Source of the DNA: Alteromonas naphthalenivorans
GTDB lineage: Bacteria; Pseudomonadota; Gammaproteobacteria; Enterobacterales; Alteromonadaceae
Length of the DNA stretch: 64,000 bases
Direction: 5' to 3'
Assembly (NCBI RefSeq): GCF_000213655.1
Contig: NC_015554.1
Span: 3,844,001-3,908,000 of the forward strand
Position 1 is the first letter of the stretch. Every line of letters begins with the position of its first letter. The position numbers and the translations under genes were made by a program. The notes under the pieces were generated by a model, which was given only the letters and a program-made list of their open reading frames with translations, did no database searches and had not been told where the DNA came from. Of this stretch, positions 19,853 through 30,733 are shown in pieces.

Positions 19853-22276
19853 ATGGGGCGGCTTTTAGCGGCATTTGCTTTCGTTTGGGTATTATCAGGA
19901 TGTAACGGTACCTCGGGGGCAAACGGCGACGACCCCTTTGGCAGTTCGGATGACGATAGCACCACCTCTCCAGTCGTAGCACTTTCTCTTGAGATAGGCG
20001 ATGCTAACTGTAATACGGTTAATCAGGCTAGTTTCGATATTGGTGATACTGCCTGCATTACTGCGACCATTACGGAAGATGGTGCCGCGTTAGCCGGAGA
20101 AATTGTCAGTTTTACAAGCGGTATAGGCACGCTCTCTGTTAGCGATAAGCTCACTGACAGTAACGGTGAAGCCATTGTGTATCTAGACTCAGATAGCGCT
20201 ATCGCTGGTGCTAGCACGATAACCGCGACATACGACAGCACATCGTCAGAAGCAAACATTGAGTTTTTGATTGCCGACACCGATACCGTATTTTTACCCA
20301 CCCTTTCACTCACCTTAAGTGACAGTGCAGGCAATCAAGTCAGTAGAATTACCGCTGATGAAACCGGCACCCTTAGTGCGTCGCTAGTAAATATCGATGA
20401 CACCCCAATTACAGATGCCATTGTTAGCTTCCAGGTATCTCGCGGCTCGGTAAGCATAGATGATGCGCTAACTACTAGTGACGGCCTTGCCAATAGTCAG
20501 TTACTCCCTACCGACGATGACCTAGGTGCCGGAACGGCCACTGTGTCATACGTTTACAATGAACAAACCCTAACAGCCACGCTCAATTATGAAATTCAGT
20601 CTTCTGCGGTAACCGATGAAGTTATTCGAATTGGTACGTTTGATAACGGCGAATTTGTCGCTGGTTTATTAGGGGTAGACGGTTACACCACGGACGAAGA
20701 CGTTGTCATTGCCGCTGGCGCAACCCTTGGTGTTAACGTAGCACTGGTTAATTCTGAAGGCGAAACTTATGCCACTAGCATTCCTGTTACCTTTAGCTCT
20801 GTTTGTGTGGCGAACGATAGTGCCGATATTGATGAAACCGTATTTACCGCCAGCGGACAAGCTCGCTCTACATTTCAAGACAACAGCTGCGCGGGAAATA
20901 CCGGCTTCGACGACGAGGTAAGTGCAACGGTTACCATCAATAGCAGTACGTTAAGTGTGTCCCGCTCTATAGAAATTCTGCCTGAAACCGCAGGTAGCAT
21001 CGCCTTTATCGATGCGTCTCCGTCATCGATTGTAATCAGTGGTACGGGCGGCCAAGATGCAAGCTCAGTATCAAGAGTAACTTTTCAAGTTAATAGTGCG
21101 CTGGGTAATCCACTTGCTCAACAAGAAGTGGCGTTTAGTTTAAACAGTAATATTGGTGGCCTGGCGCTTTCCCCTGACACTGCACTGACTAACTCTGAAG
21201 GCCAAGTCAGTACCTTTGTGACTGCCGGTAGCGTACCTACTGCAGTTCGGGTCACTGCTGTTACTGAAATTGATGATACTAGCATTCAGTCTCAGTCTGA
21301 CTTACTTAGCGTGAACACTGGGTTGCCAGATCAAAACAGTATTAGTTTGTCGCCATCGAGTTTGAACCCTGAAGCGCACACCATTAACGGCAACGAACTG
21401 ACCATTACCGCTAGCGCGGCTGATGCTTTTAACAATCCAGTGCCAGACGGCACCACGCTAAACTTCACCACCGAAGGCGGATTAATTGAACCAAGCTGTA
21501 CCACCCAAAGTGGCAGTTGCAGTGTGACTTGGACAAGTGCCGAACCAAGAGTCGCCGACCACCGAATTACGGTCATGGTGACAGCAGTAGGCCATGAAAC
21601 CTTAATAGATGCTAATGGCAATAACCTATACGACGATGCTGATGGCGGCGCAATTACCGGCAGCACGGGTAACGGACTATCCATATTACTGCCTGATACC
21701 ACCGGCTTTATCGATTACCCTGAAGCATGGAGAGACGACAACGAAAACGGTAGCTATGACGCCACAGAGCCCTTTTTCGATTACGACAGTTCAGGTGACT
21801 TCACCCTGGCCAATGGACTATTTGATGGCCCGCAGTGCGATGCCACAAGCTGTGGAAACAGCGCGCTGCATGTGAGGCGTGCCATGGTGATTATTATGTC
21901 ATCGTCATCTGCATTACTAACGTTTAACAGCAGTACCGATGCGCTAGCGAACAACACTAATCCGCCTGGGTTAACGCCTGTGTTGAGTATCCCAAGAGGA
22001 AGCAATGCGTTGCTATCGTTAGCGTATTCAGATACCGCCAATCAGCCATTAGCGGAAGATACTGAAATTAGCATTACAAGCTCTGAAGGAGGTATTTCAG
22101 GTTCACTTGAAGCCACAGTACCTTCTACCAACGAAGCAGGTAGCAGACAGCTATCATTCGTACTGACAAACCTATTAGATGAGTCGGAAGCCAGCACCAG
22201 TGCGATTGTAAGTGCGCTAGTGACCTCTCCCAGTGGCGTTACTACCAGTCTTGATATGGTAGTCACTTTAGAATAG
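19853..22276 (+). CDS. Lipoprotein with repeated Ig-like (Big_1) domains
   Basis: 807 residues. A short signal peptide ends in a lipobox VLSGC, with Cys17 the lipidated residue; no Asp at +2, so outer-membrane sorting is likely. The rest is Ser/Thr/Asp-rich beta sequence with several repeats of the bacterial Ig-like type 1 pattern (for example GEIVSFTSGIGTLSVSD...TDSNGEAIVYL, and similar near 190-240, 430-480 and 530-580), as in invasin/intimin. An Asp/Asn-rich stretch around 580-650 (NGNNLYDD, DDNENGSYDATEPFFDYD) resembles calcium-binding loops. No transporter or autotransporter domain is seen. A surface-exposed adhesin or matrix role is inferred. GAGAGG ahead of ATG marks the start. Confidence 0.85.
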   Translation: MGRLLAAFAFVWVLSGCNGTSGANGDDPFGSSDDDSTTSPVVALSLEIGDANCNTVNQASFDIGDTACITATITEDGAALAGEIVSFTSGIGTLSVSDKLTDSNGEAIVYLDSDSAIAGASTITATYDSTSSEANIEFLIADTDTVFLPTLSLTLSDSAGNQVSRITADETGTLSASLVNIDDTPITDAIVSFQVSRGSVSIDDALTTSDGLANSQLLPTDDDLGAGTATVSYVYNEQTLTATLNYEIQSSAVTDEVIRIGTFDNGEFVAGLLGVDGYTTDEDVVIAAGATLGVNVALVNSEGETYATSIPVTFSSVCVANDSADIDETVFTASGQARSTFQDNSCAGNTGFDDEVSATVTINSSTLSVSRSIEILPETAGSIAFIDASPSSIVISGTGGQDASSVSRVTFQVNSALGNPLAQQEVAFSLNSNIGGLALSPDTALTNSEGQVSTFVTAGSVPTAVRVTAVTEIDDTSIQSQSDLLSVNTGLPDQNSISLSPSSLNPEAHTINGNELTITASAADAFNNPVPDGTTLNFTTEGGLIEPSCTTQSGSCSVTWTSAEPRVADHRITVMVTAVGHETLIDANGNNLYDDADGGAITGSTGNGLSILLPDTTGFIDYPEAWRDDNENGSYDATEPFFDYDSSGDFTLANGLFDGPQCDATSCGNSALHVRRAMVIIMSSSSALLTFNSSTDALANNTNPPGLTPVLSIPRGSNALLSLAYSDTANQPLAEDTEISITSSEGGISGSLEATVPSTNEAGSRQLSFVLTNLLDESEASTSAIVSALVTSPSGVTTSLDMVVTLE

Positions 22277-22339
22277 AAGGCTCTTTCGTAACTAACATGC
22301 TGCACTGACCGTATATAAACAGTCATAAATATTGCAATA

Positions 22340-22364
22340 AAAAAGGCGCCAACCGGCGCCTTTT
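22340..22364. terminator. Bidirectional terminator between lipoprotein gene and tldD
   Basis: AAAAGGCGCC, AACC-type loop and GGCGCCTTTT make a perfect stem with U-runs on both strands, between the convergent ends of the two genes. Confidence 0.9.
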
Positions 22365-22395
22365 CTCGAATTCTCACACTAGCGTAACGCGTAAT

Positions 22396-23838
22396 TTACG
22401 CCGTTCCGCCCACAGTCAGCTCGTCTATTTTCAATGTAGGTTGGCCTACGCCAACAGGCACGCTTTGGCCGTCTTTACCACACACGCCAACGCCGTTGTC
22501 TAATGCCACATCGTTGCCAATCATGGAAATTTTCTGCATAACTTCAGGGCCATTTCCAATCAAAGTAGCGCCCTTAACTGGTGCGGTAATTTTACCATTT
22601 TCAATAAGGTATGCTTCTGCACTAGAAAATACGAATTTACCTGATGTGATATCAACCTGCCCACCGGCAAAGTTAGGCGCGTAAATACCTTTTTCGATAG
22701 AGGCGATAATCTCTTTCGGATCGTACTGCCCTTCTAGCATGTAAGTATTGGTCATGCGCGGCATAGGTAAATGCGCATAAGACTCGCGACGACCGTTTCC
22801 AGTTGGCGCAACACTCATTAGCTTGGCGTTATGCTTATCTTGCATGTAGCCTTTTAGAATGCCATCTTCAATAAGTACATTGTGCTGTGTTGGTGTACCT
22901 TCGTCATCAACCGACAACGAGCCACGACGATCAGCTAATGTGCCATCGTCTACTACTGTTACACCCTTTGCAGCTACTCGCTGACCAATCTTCCCGCTAA
23001 AGGTAGATGCACCTTTACGGTTAAAGTCGCCTTCAAGACCATGACCCACCGCTTCGTGTAACAATACACCAGGCCAGCCATTACCCAATACTACCGGCAT
23101 AGCACCCGCTGGGGATGCCACCGCTTGCATATTAACCCGAGCCATATGCAGGGCGTCGTCGGCTAATTGCTCATAGTAGGGGCGACCGTCTTTATCTGAC
23201 TCAAAAAAGGAATAGGCGTATCTACCGCCAGCACCCGCACTGCCACGCTCACGACGATCACCGTCTTCAAGCAACACAGAACAATTAAGGCGAACCAAGG
23301 GGCGGATATCGGTGGCAAATGTACCATCACTGGCAGCCACTAAAATTTCTTCGTATACACCACTAATGCTCACTACAACCTGATTGGCTGATGGCTCTTG
23401 CTGCCTAACATACGCGTCCACGGCTTTTAGCAAAGAGATTTTCTCTGCATCTTGCATAGCGAGAATAGGGTTTTTCTCACCGTAGCGCGCTTGATAGTCG
23501 CTACGCCCTAACGATGATACTTTTTGCGAACCGCCATCCGGGGCAATACTGCGCGCAGCGTTGCACGCCTTTACCAAGGCATCTTCGCTGATTTCATCTG
23601 AATAGGCGAAACCGGTTTTTTCACCGCTAATGGCGCGAACGCCAACGCCACGTTCAATGTTATAGCTACCTTCTTTTATAATGCCATCTTCGAGCACCCA
23701 ACTTTCGTGTTGGCTCGACTGAAAATAAAGATCAGCATAATCGGTATCGTGACGATGGATACCCGAAAGGGCTTTTTCTAGCGACGCTACATCTAGTCCA
23801 GAGTCAGACAGTAAATGGCGTTCAACAGATTTAGACAA
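22396..23838 (-). CDS. tldD: TldD metalloprotease
   Basis: 480 residues from a TTG start at 23838. The open frame extends 31 codons further but that part overlaps the amidase gene and has no homology to TldD; the TTG has AGGAG six bases upstream and begins [10 protein letters not shown], matching E. coli TldD (481 residues). Conserved segments include [38 protein letters not shown], the zinc site HEAVGH in [14 protein letters not shown], and [15 protein letters not shown]. It works with PmbA/TldE to degrade unfolded peptides. The start overlaps the end of the amidase gene by 8 bases, placing it last in the mre-to-tldD run. Confidence 0.96.
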   Translation of the reverse strand: MSKSVERHLLSDSGLDVASLEKALSGIHRHDTDYADLYFQSSQHESWVLEDGIIKEGSYNIERGVGVRAISGEKTGFAYSDEISEDALVKACNAARSIAPDGGSQKVSSLGRSDYQARYGEKNPILAMQDAEKISLLKAVDAYVRQQEPSANQVVVSISGVYEEILVAASDGTFATDIRPLVRLNCSVLLEDGDRRERGSAGAGGRYAYSFFESDKDGRPYYEQLADDALHMARVNMQAVASPAGAMPVVLGNGWPGVLLHEAVGHGLEGDFNRKGASTFSGKIGQRVAAKGVTVVDDGTLADRRGSLSVDDEGTPTQHNVLIEDGILKGYMQDKHNAKLMSVAPTGNGRRESYAHLPMPRMTNTYMLEGQYDPKEIIASIEKGIYAPNFAGGQVDITSGKFVFSSAEAYLIENGKITAPVKGATLIGNGPEVMQKISMIGNDVALDNGVGVCGKDGQSVPVGVGQPTLKIDELTVGGTA

Positions 23839-24649
23839 AGTGACTCCTGAATCGGTTATGTTCGGCAACCGGCATATTTTGTTTAATGGCTTGTCGCGTT
23901 TCAATATTAACACTGGTTTGAATGACACCAATATTTTGAGGTAGCTCGCTCAAGGTTTCACCCCACGGCGAAACCACTAGGCTGTGACCAAAGGTTTCAC
24001 GGCCATTTTGGTGCTCACCGGTTTGATTAGCGGCTACTACATAGCATTGTTTCTCAATGGCTCGCGCTTTCACTAACGTGTGCCAGTGCGCTTCACCTGT
24101 TCTTTGCGTAAAGGCAGCAGGCAACACTAAAATATCGATATCCCCCATGGCGGTAAACAAGCCTGGAAAGCGCACATCATAACATACCGCTAGCCCAATG
24201 TTGCCAATTGGGGTTTTTACCGTAACAACTTCACTGCCTGGGTTTGTAAACTTAGATTCTTTGTAGCTGCCCGTATTGTCATCAACCGACACATCAAAAA
24301 GGTGAATTTTACGATAGTCGGCCAATACTGTGCCGTCTGGGCCAAACAATAAACACGCTGCTGAAAACTTTGACGCATCATTGGTAGCCATAGGAAATGT
24401 GCCCGAAACAATGTAGCACTCATGGGCTTTGGCTAGCGCCGATAAACGTTGCTGAATCAGCCCTTCATCTTTGACTTCGGCGGCATTGAGTAGCTCGCCA
24501 TCTTTGGTACCAAAACAGGCAAAGCATTCTGGCAATACCACCAAGCTGTCTTTTGGGACTTGTTCGTTGGCAAGCGCCTGCTCTACATGATTTAAATTGT
24601 CTTCTACACTGGGTGTAGATGTCATTTGAACTGCAACTAGATTAACCAT
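23831..24649 (-). CDS. Carbon-nitrogen hydrolase (nitrilase superfamily)
   Basis: 272 residues. The catalytic triad of the superfamily is visible: Glu41 in [11 protein letters not shown], Lys114 in [10 protein letters not shown] and Cys156 in [14 protein letters not shown]. The sequence resembles the Nit1/deaminated-glutathione amidase group, whose members remove the amide from deaminated glutathione as a repair step; this specificity is not proven here. It is cytoplasmic. It overlaps yhdP upstream by 8 bases and tldD downstream by 8, a conserved order in gammaproteobacteria. Confidence 0.92.
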   Translation of the reverse strand: MVNLVAVQMTSTPSVEDNLNHVEQALANEQVPKDSLVVLPECFACFGTKDGELLNAAEVKDEGLIQQRLSALAKAHECYIVSGTFPMATNDASKFSAACLLFGPDGTVLADYRKIHLFDVSVDDNTGSYKESKFTNPGSEVVTVKTPIGNIGLAVCYDVRFPGLFTAMGDIDILVLPAAFTQRTGEAHWHTLVKARAIEKQCYVVAANQTGEHQNGRETFGHSLVVSPWGETLSELPQNIGVIQTSVNIETRQAIKQNMPVAEHNRFRSHFV

Positions 24650-27600
24650 CGATAACCTCCATTTTTACTCTGCGTAAATCATCTTCGGTAAGCGGCCGAT
24701 CTAATGGCGAAGTGCTTTCTGGCGACACATTCGCCGGTAAGCTTATATCTTTACTATGTCGTTCTACTTCTTCGAACTGCGGATTAGTAATGGTACCAGA
24801 AACCTTATAGTTCACGTTCGAGATAACTTTAGCAGATGTTAACACTTGATCTAACGCCAGCGCAGCCAATGCGGTTGGAGGCGTAGCTAAAAAGTACACT
24901 AAAAAGGGCAAGTTGCCCGTTACATTAGGGGCAAAGGTTATATTGTAATTAAGGCCACCGGTATTTAAATTGGTATACCCTTTAATTTCAATCTCACCTG
25001 CACCGCCGTCTATTTCAGTATCGTCGGTAAAGGCGGTACCGTCCGCAATTTGTAGGCTTCCACCCATTTTGTCGTAGAAGAAACCCGTGGCAAATACATC
25101 TCTAAAATCTAGGCTTAACTTACGTACTAATGAGTTTAGGCTGAATAATGTGAATATGCGCGACCCTTTATCACTGACCTCAGTGAGATAACCATCAGTG
25201 AGGGCCCAATCTACGTCACCACTTAGTTTGTCTAACGAAAAGTCGAATGGAGCGGAAGGCCAACCCAAATCAAATTTAACATCGGCTTCAGAGTCTTTAA
25301 TACCCGACGTTATTCCTCGTTGCTTTAACATTTGGCCTACATCAGGGGAAGAAAGCGTGCCGTTTAAACGGGTGGTGATGTCGCCGTTTTCATGCTGCCA
25401 GTATCCGGTTGCAGTTACATCGGCACTGGAAGAGCGCGTGAGTAATTGTCTTATTTGCAATCCTTGGTCTGTTTTCGCTACATCAAGGGTGACTTCGCCT
25501 AAATCGAGACCATGAACACTACACACATTGCAATAAAAGTAGATAGGTGGTACATCTAGCGGGTCAACCTCCACGACTTCAGCTTGCTGCTTAGCAATTT
25601 CGATTTCTTCTACCGGTGTCTCGTTTAATTCAGTTTCAGTCGCAGGTTTATCCAGTACTAAGTAATCAGCATTAATATCGATACCTTGGTTATTAATATC
25701 GTTATTCACCCTAATAGTTGCTCGCGCTTTTGCCGCATCCACCTGTAGCAGCCAATCTTTGTCTTGTTCTCGAGCGGTTAAAGACACGTTATTCAGTGAG
25801 TGCCCCCACCCTGTTAAGGTATCTGCAGTCACAAATATGCGTGATGGCACCCCGAAGATGTTTTGCTTTTGGGCACGGTTTTGTGTGGATAACGTATCGC
25901 TATTGATATTCTTATTTGTTATGGCGCTGGTGTTTGTATTAACGGTTAAGCTCGTACTAGCATCGTCCATTTTGCTCGGCATAATCAGCGTCTGCAAGGT
26001 AGTGAACCATTCAACAATGTCGGCCTGCTCTAAGTTCGCGGCAATACTAAACCCGGTACCTCTATCACCCACATCTGCGTCGCCTAAGGAAAGAAGTGCT
26101 CGAGAAAATTGCATTTCTTTATGGGGCAATACGCCGTCGAAATGAATGTTGTCACCGAGCCTTGCCTCTATATTCGACGCTTGTAGATTACCCTCACTGT
26201 TAATTTGTAGTGGCAGACTGGTGCCTTGAACAGTTGCAAACGGCGCTGGCAACAAGCTTTGGGTTGCCGTTAAATCGGCGTTAATTTGGGCATTGTAGGA
26301 AAAGTCACTATTAGATAAGCTCAAATTAACATCGGCCTGCCAATGGGTTTCACCGTCTAGGTAATCAATAAGGTCGGTTTTCACATACTTCACTAGCGGG
26401 TGAACATGCCACAACCCTTTAAGGTTCACATTAACGTCGTAGCTATCGTTCTGACGCCCCTGGATTGACATTTCCACAGGCTGGCCCAATAAACTCGCAG
26501 TTAACCCGTTAGCGTCAATTTCTGCGTTGTCGAAGGTAAGCGTTCCGTTAGCATCATCGAACTGCATACGTGTGCTAGTAATATACACATCATTGTTGTT
26601 TAACTGAGCTTCGCCTTGAACACGTATATCTTTGCCTTTAAGCGGTATATCTAATGTTAAGCTTGCGGATAATGGTCCTGAAACTTGCACATCTTTATCG
26701 AGCACTTTGCCTAGCGAGCTGGCAATTGAAGACTGTTTCATTAACGAGGTTAACTTTTCCCCTGTTCCAGAGCCGTCTGCTTTAATCGTTAACATTGAAG
26801 ATGGGTGTAGACGTGGAATTTCTGCCGACATAGCCGCCACATCTATACCTGCTAACGTTCCTTTGTCACTTTCCATGACTAAGCCGGCATTTTCAAAACG
26901 TACCGACAAATCAAGTTCATTTAACGCAGGCCATTTTGATGAAAACACAAAGTCGCTATCTTCAATATCGACATAAGCTTGAAAAATGCCGCTGTTGTCG
27001 TTAAACGGATAGTTTTTAGGATTACCGTGCCACAATACTTGCGCTTTGCTTATGCTACCTTCGCCAGCGAAGGCACGGGTAAGAAATTTATCGGTATTCA
27101 CGCCCATCAACGAGGCAGGAAAGAAGTTATTTACGGCGTTTAACGCCAGAGGCTCAATATTGGCAAATATGTCTAGGTTGCCCGTGGTTAAATTGGCACG
27201 AAATGCGGGCTCTAACACTAACTGTTCACTGTCGAACACGAGCTCTTTGCCCGTCATCACCCATTGCTTTTCGTCACCTACCGCTAGGGTATGAAAGTAC
27301 AGGTTGGCGTTGAAGGCATTGATATCCAGATTTTGCTTAATAATATTGTCAGCAGATAAGGTACTGTTTTCACTTTTTAAGTAAACAGCGCCAGACTCTT
27401 TATACCAATAAATGTCGGCATCTAGCGAGGTAAGACCTGGGGTTTTGCCGGCTTGCTCCCATGACAAATCAAGAATTTTTGCGGTTAATTCCGGGCGGCG
27501 ATTTCTAAATTGAAGTTCCAACGTGGCAAGTTGCCCTGTGGGATTTAACGCGCGAATTTCCTCTTCGCTGGTGTCATCCATAAACAAGGGTAGAAGCATC

Positions 27601-28637
27601 AGAAATGGATTTATCTGAACCGGTTTTACAATGCTGACGACTGCGTCGCCTGCATTTGTTACTTTACCTACGAAATCAGCTTCTATGGTTTCGTTGCCAG
27701 AGTCTATCACCAATTGATCTACCCTAACGCTCCACCCATCTTGCGTGGGTGCTGCTTCAATACTGCCACCACGAATACCTGTGACTAGGGTTGAGTATTC
27801 TTCTCCGCCCCATTCCAATAAACTTTCTTCAAACTGGGCTTGAACACCCGTAATGCCATTACTTTGTACATCGGCCCATATTTCGAAACTGGCTCGGCTT
27901 TCAGTTAAGGGACGTTTGGTTTTGATTAAGTCGCTCACCCAAGGTGAAATATCTAAATCTTCAGCGCGGGCATAAAACACCCCTTCAAAGGCATCTTTGT
28001 TGCCAGTCACATCAATAATGAAAGAAGCAGAATTCGACGATACATCGGCCACCTTCATTTGCCCTAAGCCTTGGTGACGTTTACCGCTGTTGTTCCAGGT
28101 TAACTGGTCGATGATGAAAGATTGAGTCTCGCCATTTTTAGAGAGGAGCACTTCCCCTTCTTCAAGAGAGAAGCTTTGAAGTTGTTCTAGAAATAAGCTT
28201 TTTAATGCATCAACAACAGGAAAGTTGTTATCGCCTGCACGCTCGAACCTATCGGCATCAACATCGAGCTTAAGGCCGCGAAGTTCAAAACGCGTAGATG
28301 AGATCATTTGTCGTCTCAAAGACTGCCAAAAATCTAATTCAACATAGACTTGACGAATATTGAGTCCGACAGGAGACGCATCACTTTGCGCCATGGAGAC
28401 CGAATTCAAGACAATACTCGGCCCAGAGCGTTGCCATACTGCATGCACGCTGTTAATAGTAAGATTTACGCCATAGCGCTGGCTGATATAGTCTTCCAGC
28501 AGGTGCTTGTTGTGTTCAATATGCGGCAGCGCATAGCGAGCGGCGCTGATTAACAGCGCGAATAGAACAAGCAGGATGGCAAGCAGCAACCATATTTTTT
28601 TAACTAAATAGGCTGCTACCGACGTTAAATTTGTCAC
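24642..28637 (-). CDS. yhdP: YhdP, AsmA-like envelope lipid-transport protein
   Basis: 1331 residues. One transmembrane helix near the N-terminus (about 15-35) is followed by a very long periplasmic part rich in beta strands with the DUF3971 and AsmA-like C-terminal domains. Typical segments are RYALPHIEHNKHLLEDYISQ, GLNIRQVYVELDFWQSL, and near the end RIFTLFSLNSLVRKLSLDFRDVF and GEIEIKGYTNL. YhdP, TamB and YdbH are bridge-like proteins thought to carry phospholipids between the inner and outer membranes in E. coli. A Cys-containing segment near 1030 (YFYCNVCSVHGLDLG) is conserved in the family. It lies between rng and the amidase in one run. Confidence 0.95.
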   Translation of the reverse strand: MTNLTSVAAYLVKKIWLLLAILLVLFALLISAARYALPHIEHNKHLLEDYISQRYGVNLTINSVHAVWQRSGPSIVLNSVSMAQSDASPVGLNIRQVYVELDFWQSLRRQMISSTRFELRGLKLDVDADRFERAGDNNFPVVDALKSLFLEQLQSFSLEEGEVLLSKNGETQSFIIDQLTWNNSGKRHQGLGQMKVADVSSNSASFIIDVTGNKDAFEGVFYARAEDLDISPWVSDLIKTKRPLTESRASFEIWADVQSNGITGVQAQFEESLLEWGGEEYSTLVTGIRGGSIEAAPTQDGWSVRVDQLVIDSGNETIEADFVGKVTNAGDAVVSIVKPVQINPFLMLLPLFMDDTSEEEIRALNPTGQLATLELQFRNRRPELTAKILDLSWEQAGKTPGLTSLDADIYWYKESGAVYLKSENSTLSADNIIKQNLDINAFNANLYFHTLAVGDEKQWVMTGKELVFDSEQLVLEPAFRANLTTGNLDIFANIEPLALNAVNNFFPASLMGVNTDKFLTRAFAGEGSISKAQVLWHGNPKNYPFNDNSGIFQAYVDIEDSDFVFSSKWPALNELDLSVRFENAGLVMESDKGTLAGIDVAAMSAEIPRLHPSSMLTIKADGSGTGEKLTSLMKQSSIASSLGKVLDKDVQVSGPLSASLTLDIPLKGKDIRVQGEAQLNNNDVYITSTRMQFDDANGTLTFDNAEIDANGLTASLLGQPVEMSIQGRQNDSYDVNVNLKGLWHVHPLVKYVKTDLIDYLDGETHWQADVNLSLSNSDFSYNAQINADLTATQSLLPAPFATVQGTSLPLQINSEGNLQASNIEARLGDNIHFDGVLPHKEMQFSRALLSLGDADVGDRGTGFSIAANLEQADIVEWFTTLQTLIMPSKMDDASTSLTVNTNTSAITNKNINSDTLSTQNRAQKQNIFGVPSRIFVTADTLTGWGHSLNNVSLTAREQDKDWLLQVDAAKARATIRVNNDINNQGIDINADYLVLDKPATETELNETPVEEIEIAKQQAEVVEVDPLDVPPIYFYCNVCSVHGLDLGEVTLDVAKTDQGLQIRQLLTRSSSADVTATGYWQHENGDITTRLNGTLSSPDVGQMLKQRGITSGIKDSEADVKFDLGWPSAPFDFSLDKLSGDVDWALTDGYLTEVSDKGSRIFTLFSLNSLVRKLSLDFRDVFATGFFYDKMGGSLQIADGTAFTDDTEIDGGAGEIEIKGYTNLNTGGLNYNITFAPNVTGNLPFLVYFLATPPTALAALALDQVLTSAKVISNVNYKVSGTITNPQFEEVERHSKDISLPANVSPESTSPLDRPLTEDDLRRVKMEVIDG

Positions 28638-28662
28638 ACTTCGCCTTCGTATAGTTAATGCA

Positions 28663-30129
28663 TTACATCATGACGACGTCGTACTTATCCTGGTTGTACA
28701 AGGTTTCGGTTTGTACTTTAATTTGCTTCGATACAAACACTTCCAGCTCTGCAAGCATATGCGATTCTTCGCCCATTAATGCTTCAACCACTTTAGGGGA
28801 AGCATAAACAACAAATTTATCGGCATCATATGCGCGGTTTACCCGAACGATTTCACGCATAATTTCAAAGCAGATGGTTTCAACGGTTTTCACCGTACCT
28901 CGGCCCTTACATACGGGGCATTCGCCACACAGTATGTGCTCAATACTTTCACGGGTGCGCTTGCGGGTCATTTCTATGAGCCCTAGCGACGTAAACCCGT
29001 GAATATTAATCTTGGCCCTGTCCTTACTTGTCGCCACTTCTAGACTATGTAAGACACGTCTTTTGTGGTCTGGTTCAATCATATCGATAAAGTCGATTAA
29101 GATCATACCGCCTAAATTACGTAACCGAAGCTGCCTAGCAATGGCTTGTGTTGCCTCGGTGTTAGTATTAAAGATAGTTTCTTCTAGGTTACGGTGCCCA
29201 ACAAATGCGCCGGTATTTATATCAATGGTGGTCATGGCTTCGGTTTGATCGATAATCAAATAGCCGCCTGATTTCAAATCGACCCTACGTTCAAGTGCTC
29301 GTTGGGTTTCATTTTCAACATCGTGCAAGTCGAATATGGGCCTGTCGCCCGTGTAATATTCCAACTTGCCGTTCATTTCGGGCACGTATTCTTTCGTGAA
29401 CTGGAACAGCTCCTGAAAAGACAACTTAGAGTCTATTCGAATTCTGTCTAACTCGGTGCCGACAAAATCACGAAGCACACGGCGCGCCAGCGGTAAATCT
29501 TCATACAACACATTAGACTTACGCTTTTTCATCCGCGATTGAATTTTGTCCCACAGTCGGCGTAAAAAGGCAGCATCTTGCTGTAATTCGGCTTTACCTA
29601 CCCCTTCAGCTGCGGTACGTAAAATAAAGCCACCGTTTTCATCGCAGAATTCCTGCACCAGCGTTTTTAAACGCTCTCGCTCGGCTTCTTCTTCAATACG
29701 CTGAGATACGCCAACATGGGTAACACTTGGCATAAACACCAAATAGCGACTAGGAATAGTAATATCGGTAGTAAGGCGGGCGCCTTTGGTGCCAATAGGA
29801 TCTTTCACTACTTGCACAACAATATCTTGACCATCTCGAACAAGCTCACGAATGTCTTGTTTTTGAATGTGACTGGCAGATACTTCCTCTGCTATTTCAT
29901 TATGAATAACAATATCCGAGGCATGAAGAAAAGCGGCTTTTTCAAGGCCAATATCCACAAATGCGGCTTGCATTCCAGGAAGTACCCGACTCACTTTACC
30001 GCGATAGATATTGCCCACTAAGCCACGCTTGGTATGACGCTCTACGTGAATTTCCTGCAATATCCCATTTTCAATGAGAACAACACGAGACTCTGACGGT
30101 GTAACATTGATTAGTAGCTCTGCACTCAC
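28663..30129 (-). CDS. rng: Ribonuclease G
   Basis: 488 residues from a GTG start that shares one base with the maf stop (TAGTG). An S1 domain at about 38-125, the catalytic core with DTNTGAFVG-type acidic sites (here TIDINTGAFVGHRN and LIDFIDM), and the zinc-link CGECPVCKGRG are all present. RNase G matures the 5' end of 16S rRNA and degrades some mRNAs. It lacks the long C-terminal scaffold of RNase E, and the N-terminus MSAELLINVTPSESRVVLIENG is typical of RNase G. Confidence 0.97.
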   Translation of the reverse strand: MSAELLINVTPSESRVVLIENGILQEIHVERHTKRGLVGNIYRGKVSRVLPGMQAAFVDIGLEKAAFLHASDIVIHNEIAEEVSASHIQKQDIRELVRDGQDIVVQVVKDPIGTKGARLTTDITIPSRYLVFMPSVTHVGVSQRIEEEAERERLKTLVQEFCDENGGFILRTAAEGVGKAELQQDAAFLRRLWDKIQSRMKKRKSNVLYEDLPLARRVLRDFVGTELDRIRIDSKLSFQELFQFTKEYVPEMNGKLEYYTGDRPIFDLHDVENETQRALERRVDLKSGGYLIIDQTEAMTTIDINTGAFVGHRNLEETIFNTNTEATQAIARQLRLRNLGGMILIDFIDMIEPDHKRRVLHSLEVATSKDRAKINIHGFTSLGLIEMTRKRTRESIEHILCGECPVCKGRGTVKTVETICFEIMREIVRVNRAYDADKFVVYASPKVVEALMGEESHMLAELEVFVSKQIKVQTETLYNQDKYDVVMM

Positions 30130-30716
30130 TACACGGCTCCAAATTCTCTAAGTAACTGCCTTGTTTCATACAAAGGCAACCCAACCACTGCGCTAGCACT
30201 GCCATTTATTGCTTTTACAAATTGACCGCCAATACCTTGAATGGCGTAACTGCCTGCTTTGTCAGCAGGTTCACCTGTGTCCAAGTATGCGTCAATTTCA
30301 TCGTTCGTCAATGCGGCAAAAGTTACCTTGGTGGTAATAGTTTGTGTTACTTGCTTGGTGGTAGACGCCACACTAATGGCCGTCAGTACTTCATGCTCGT
30401 TGTTCGATAGCATTGAAAGAATACGTCTAGCGTCTTCTTTATCTTCAGGCTTACCTAAACTAACCCCGTTAAAGGCAATAAGCGTATCAGACGCTAATAC
30501 ACGCGTATTTTCATTAAGTGCATCTTCATCGTGTAACCGTGCAAGTGCTGTTTTCGCTTTTTGCTCAGCGAGTCGAGCTACCTGGGCTTCAGGCGTTTCA
30601 TTAGCAAGGGCTGATTCATCAATATCCACTGGCTTTACTGAATGGGCAATGCCCATCTGATCTAACAGCATGGTACGACGAGGGGAAGCAGAGGCTAAAA
30701 CCACTGAGTAATTCAC
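30129..30716 (-). CDS. maf: Maf/YhdE, nucleotide pyrophosphatase
   Basis: 195 residues. The N-terminal VLASASPRRTMLLDQMG is the Maf signature; VLASDTLIAFNG and GEPADKAGSYAIQGIGGQFV complete the active site. YhdE-type Maf proteins hydrolyse dTTP, UTP and modified pyrimidine nucleotides, acting as house-cleaning enzymes linked to cell division arrest. It sits between mreD (18 bp away) and rng (1-base overlap), the standard order. Confidence 0.95.
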   Translation of the reverse strand: MNYSVVLASASPRRTMLLDQMGIAHSVKPVDIDESALANETPEAQVARLAEQKAKTALARLHDEDALNENTRVLASDTLIAFNGVSLGKPEDKEDARRILSMLSNNEHEVLTAISVASTTKQVTQTITTKVTFAALTNDEIDAYLDTGEPADKAGSYAIQGIGGQFVKAINGSASAVVGLPLYETRQLLREFGAV

Positions 30717-30733
30717 GATAAAAGCCTCACACT

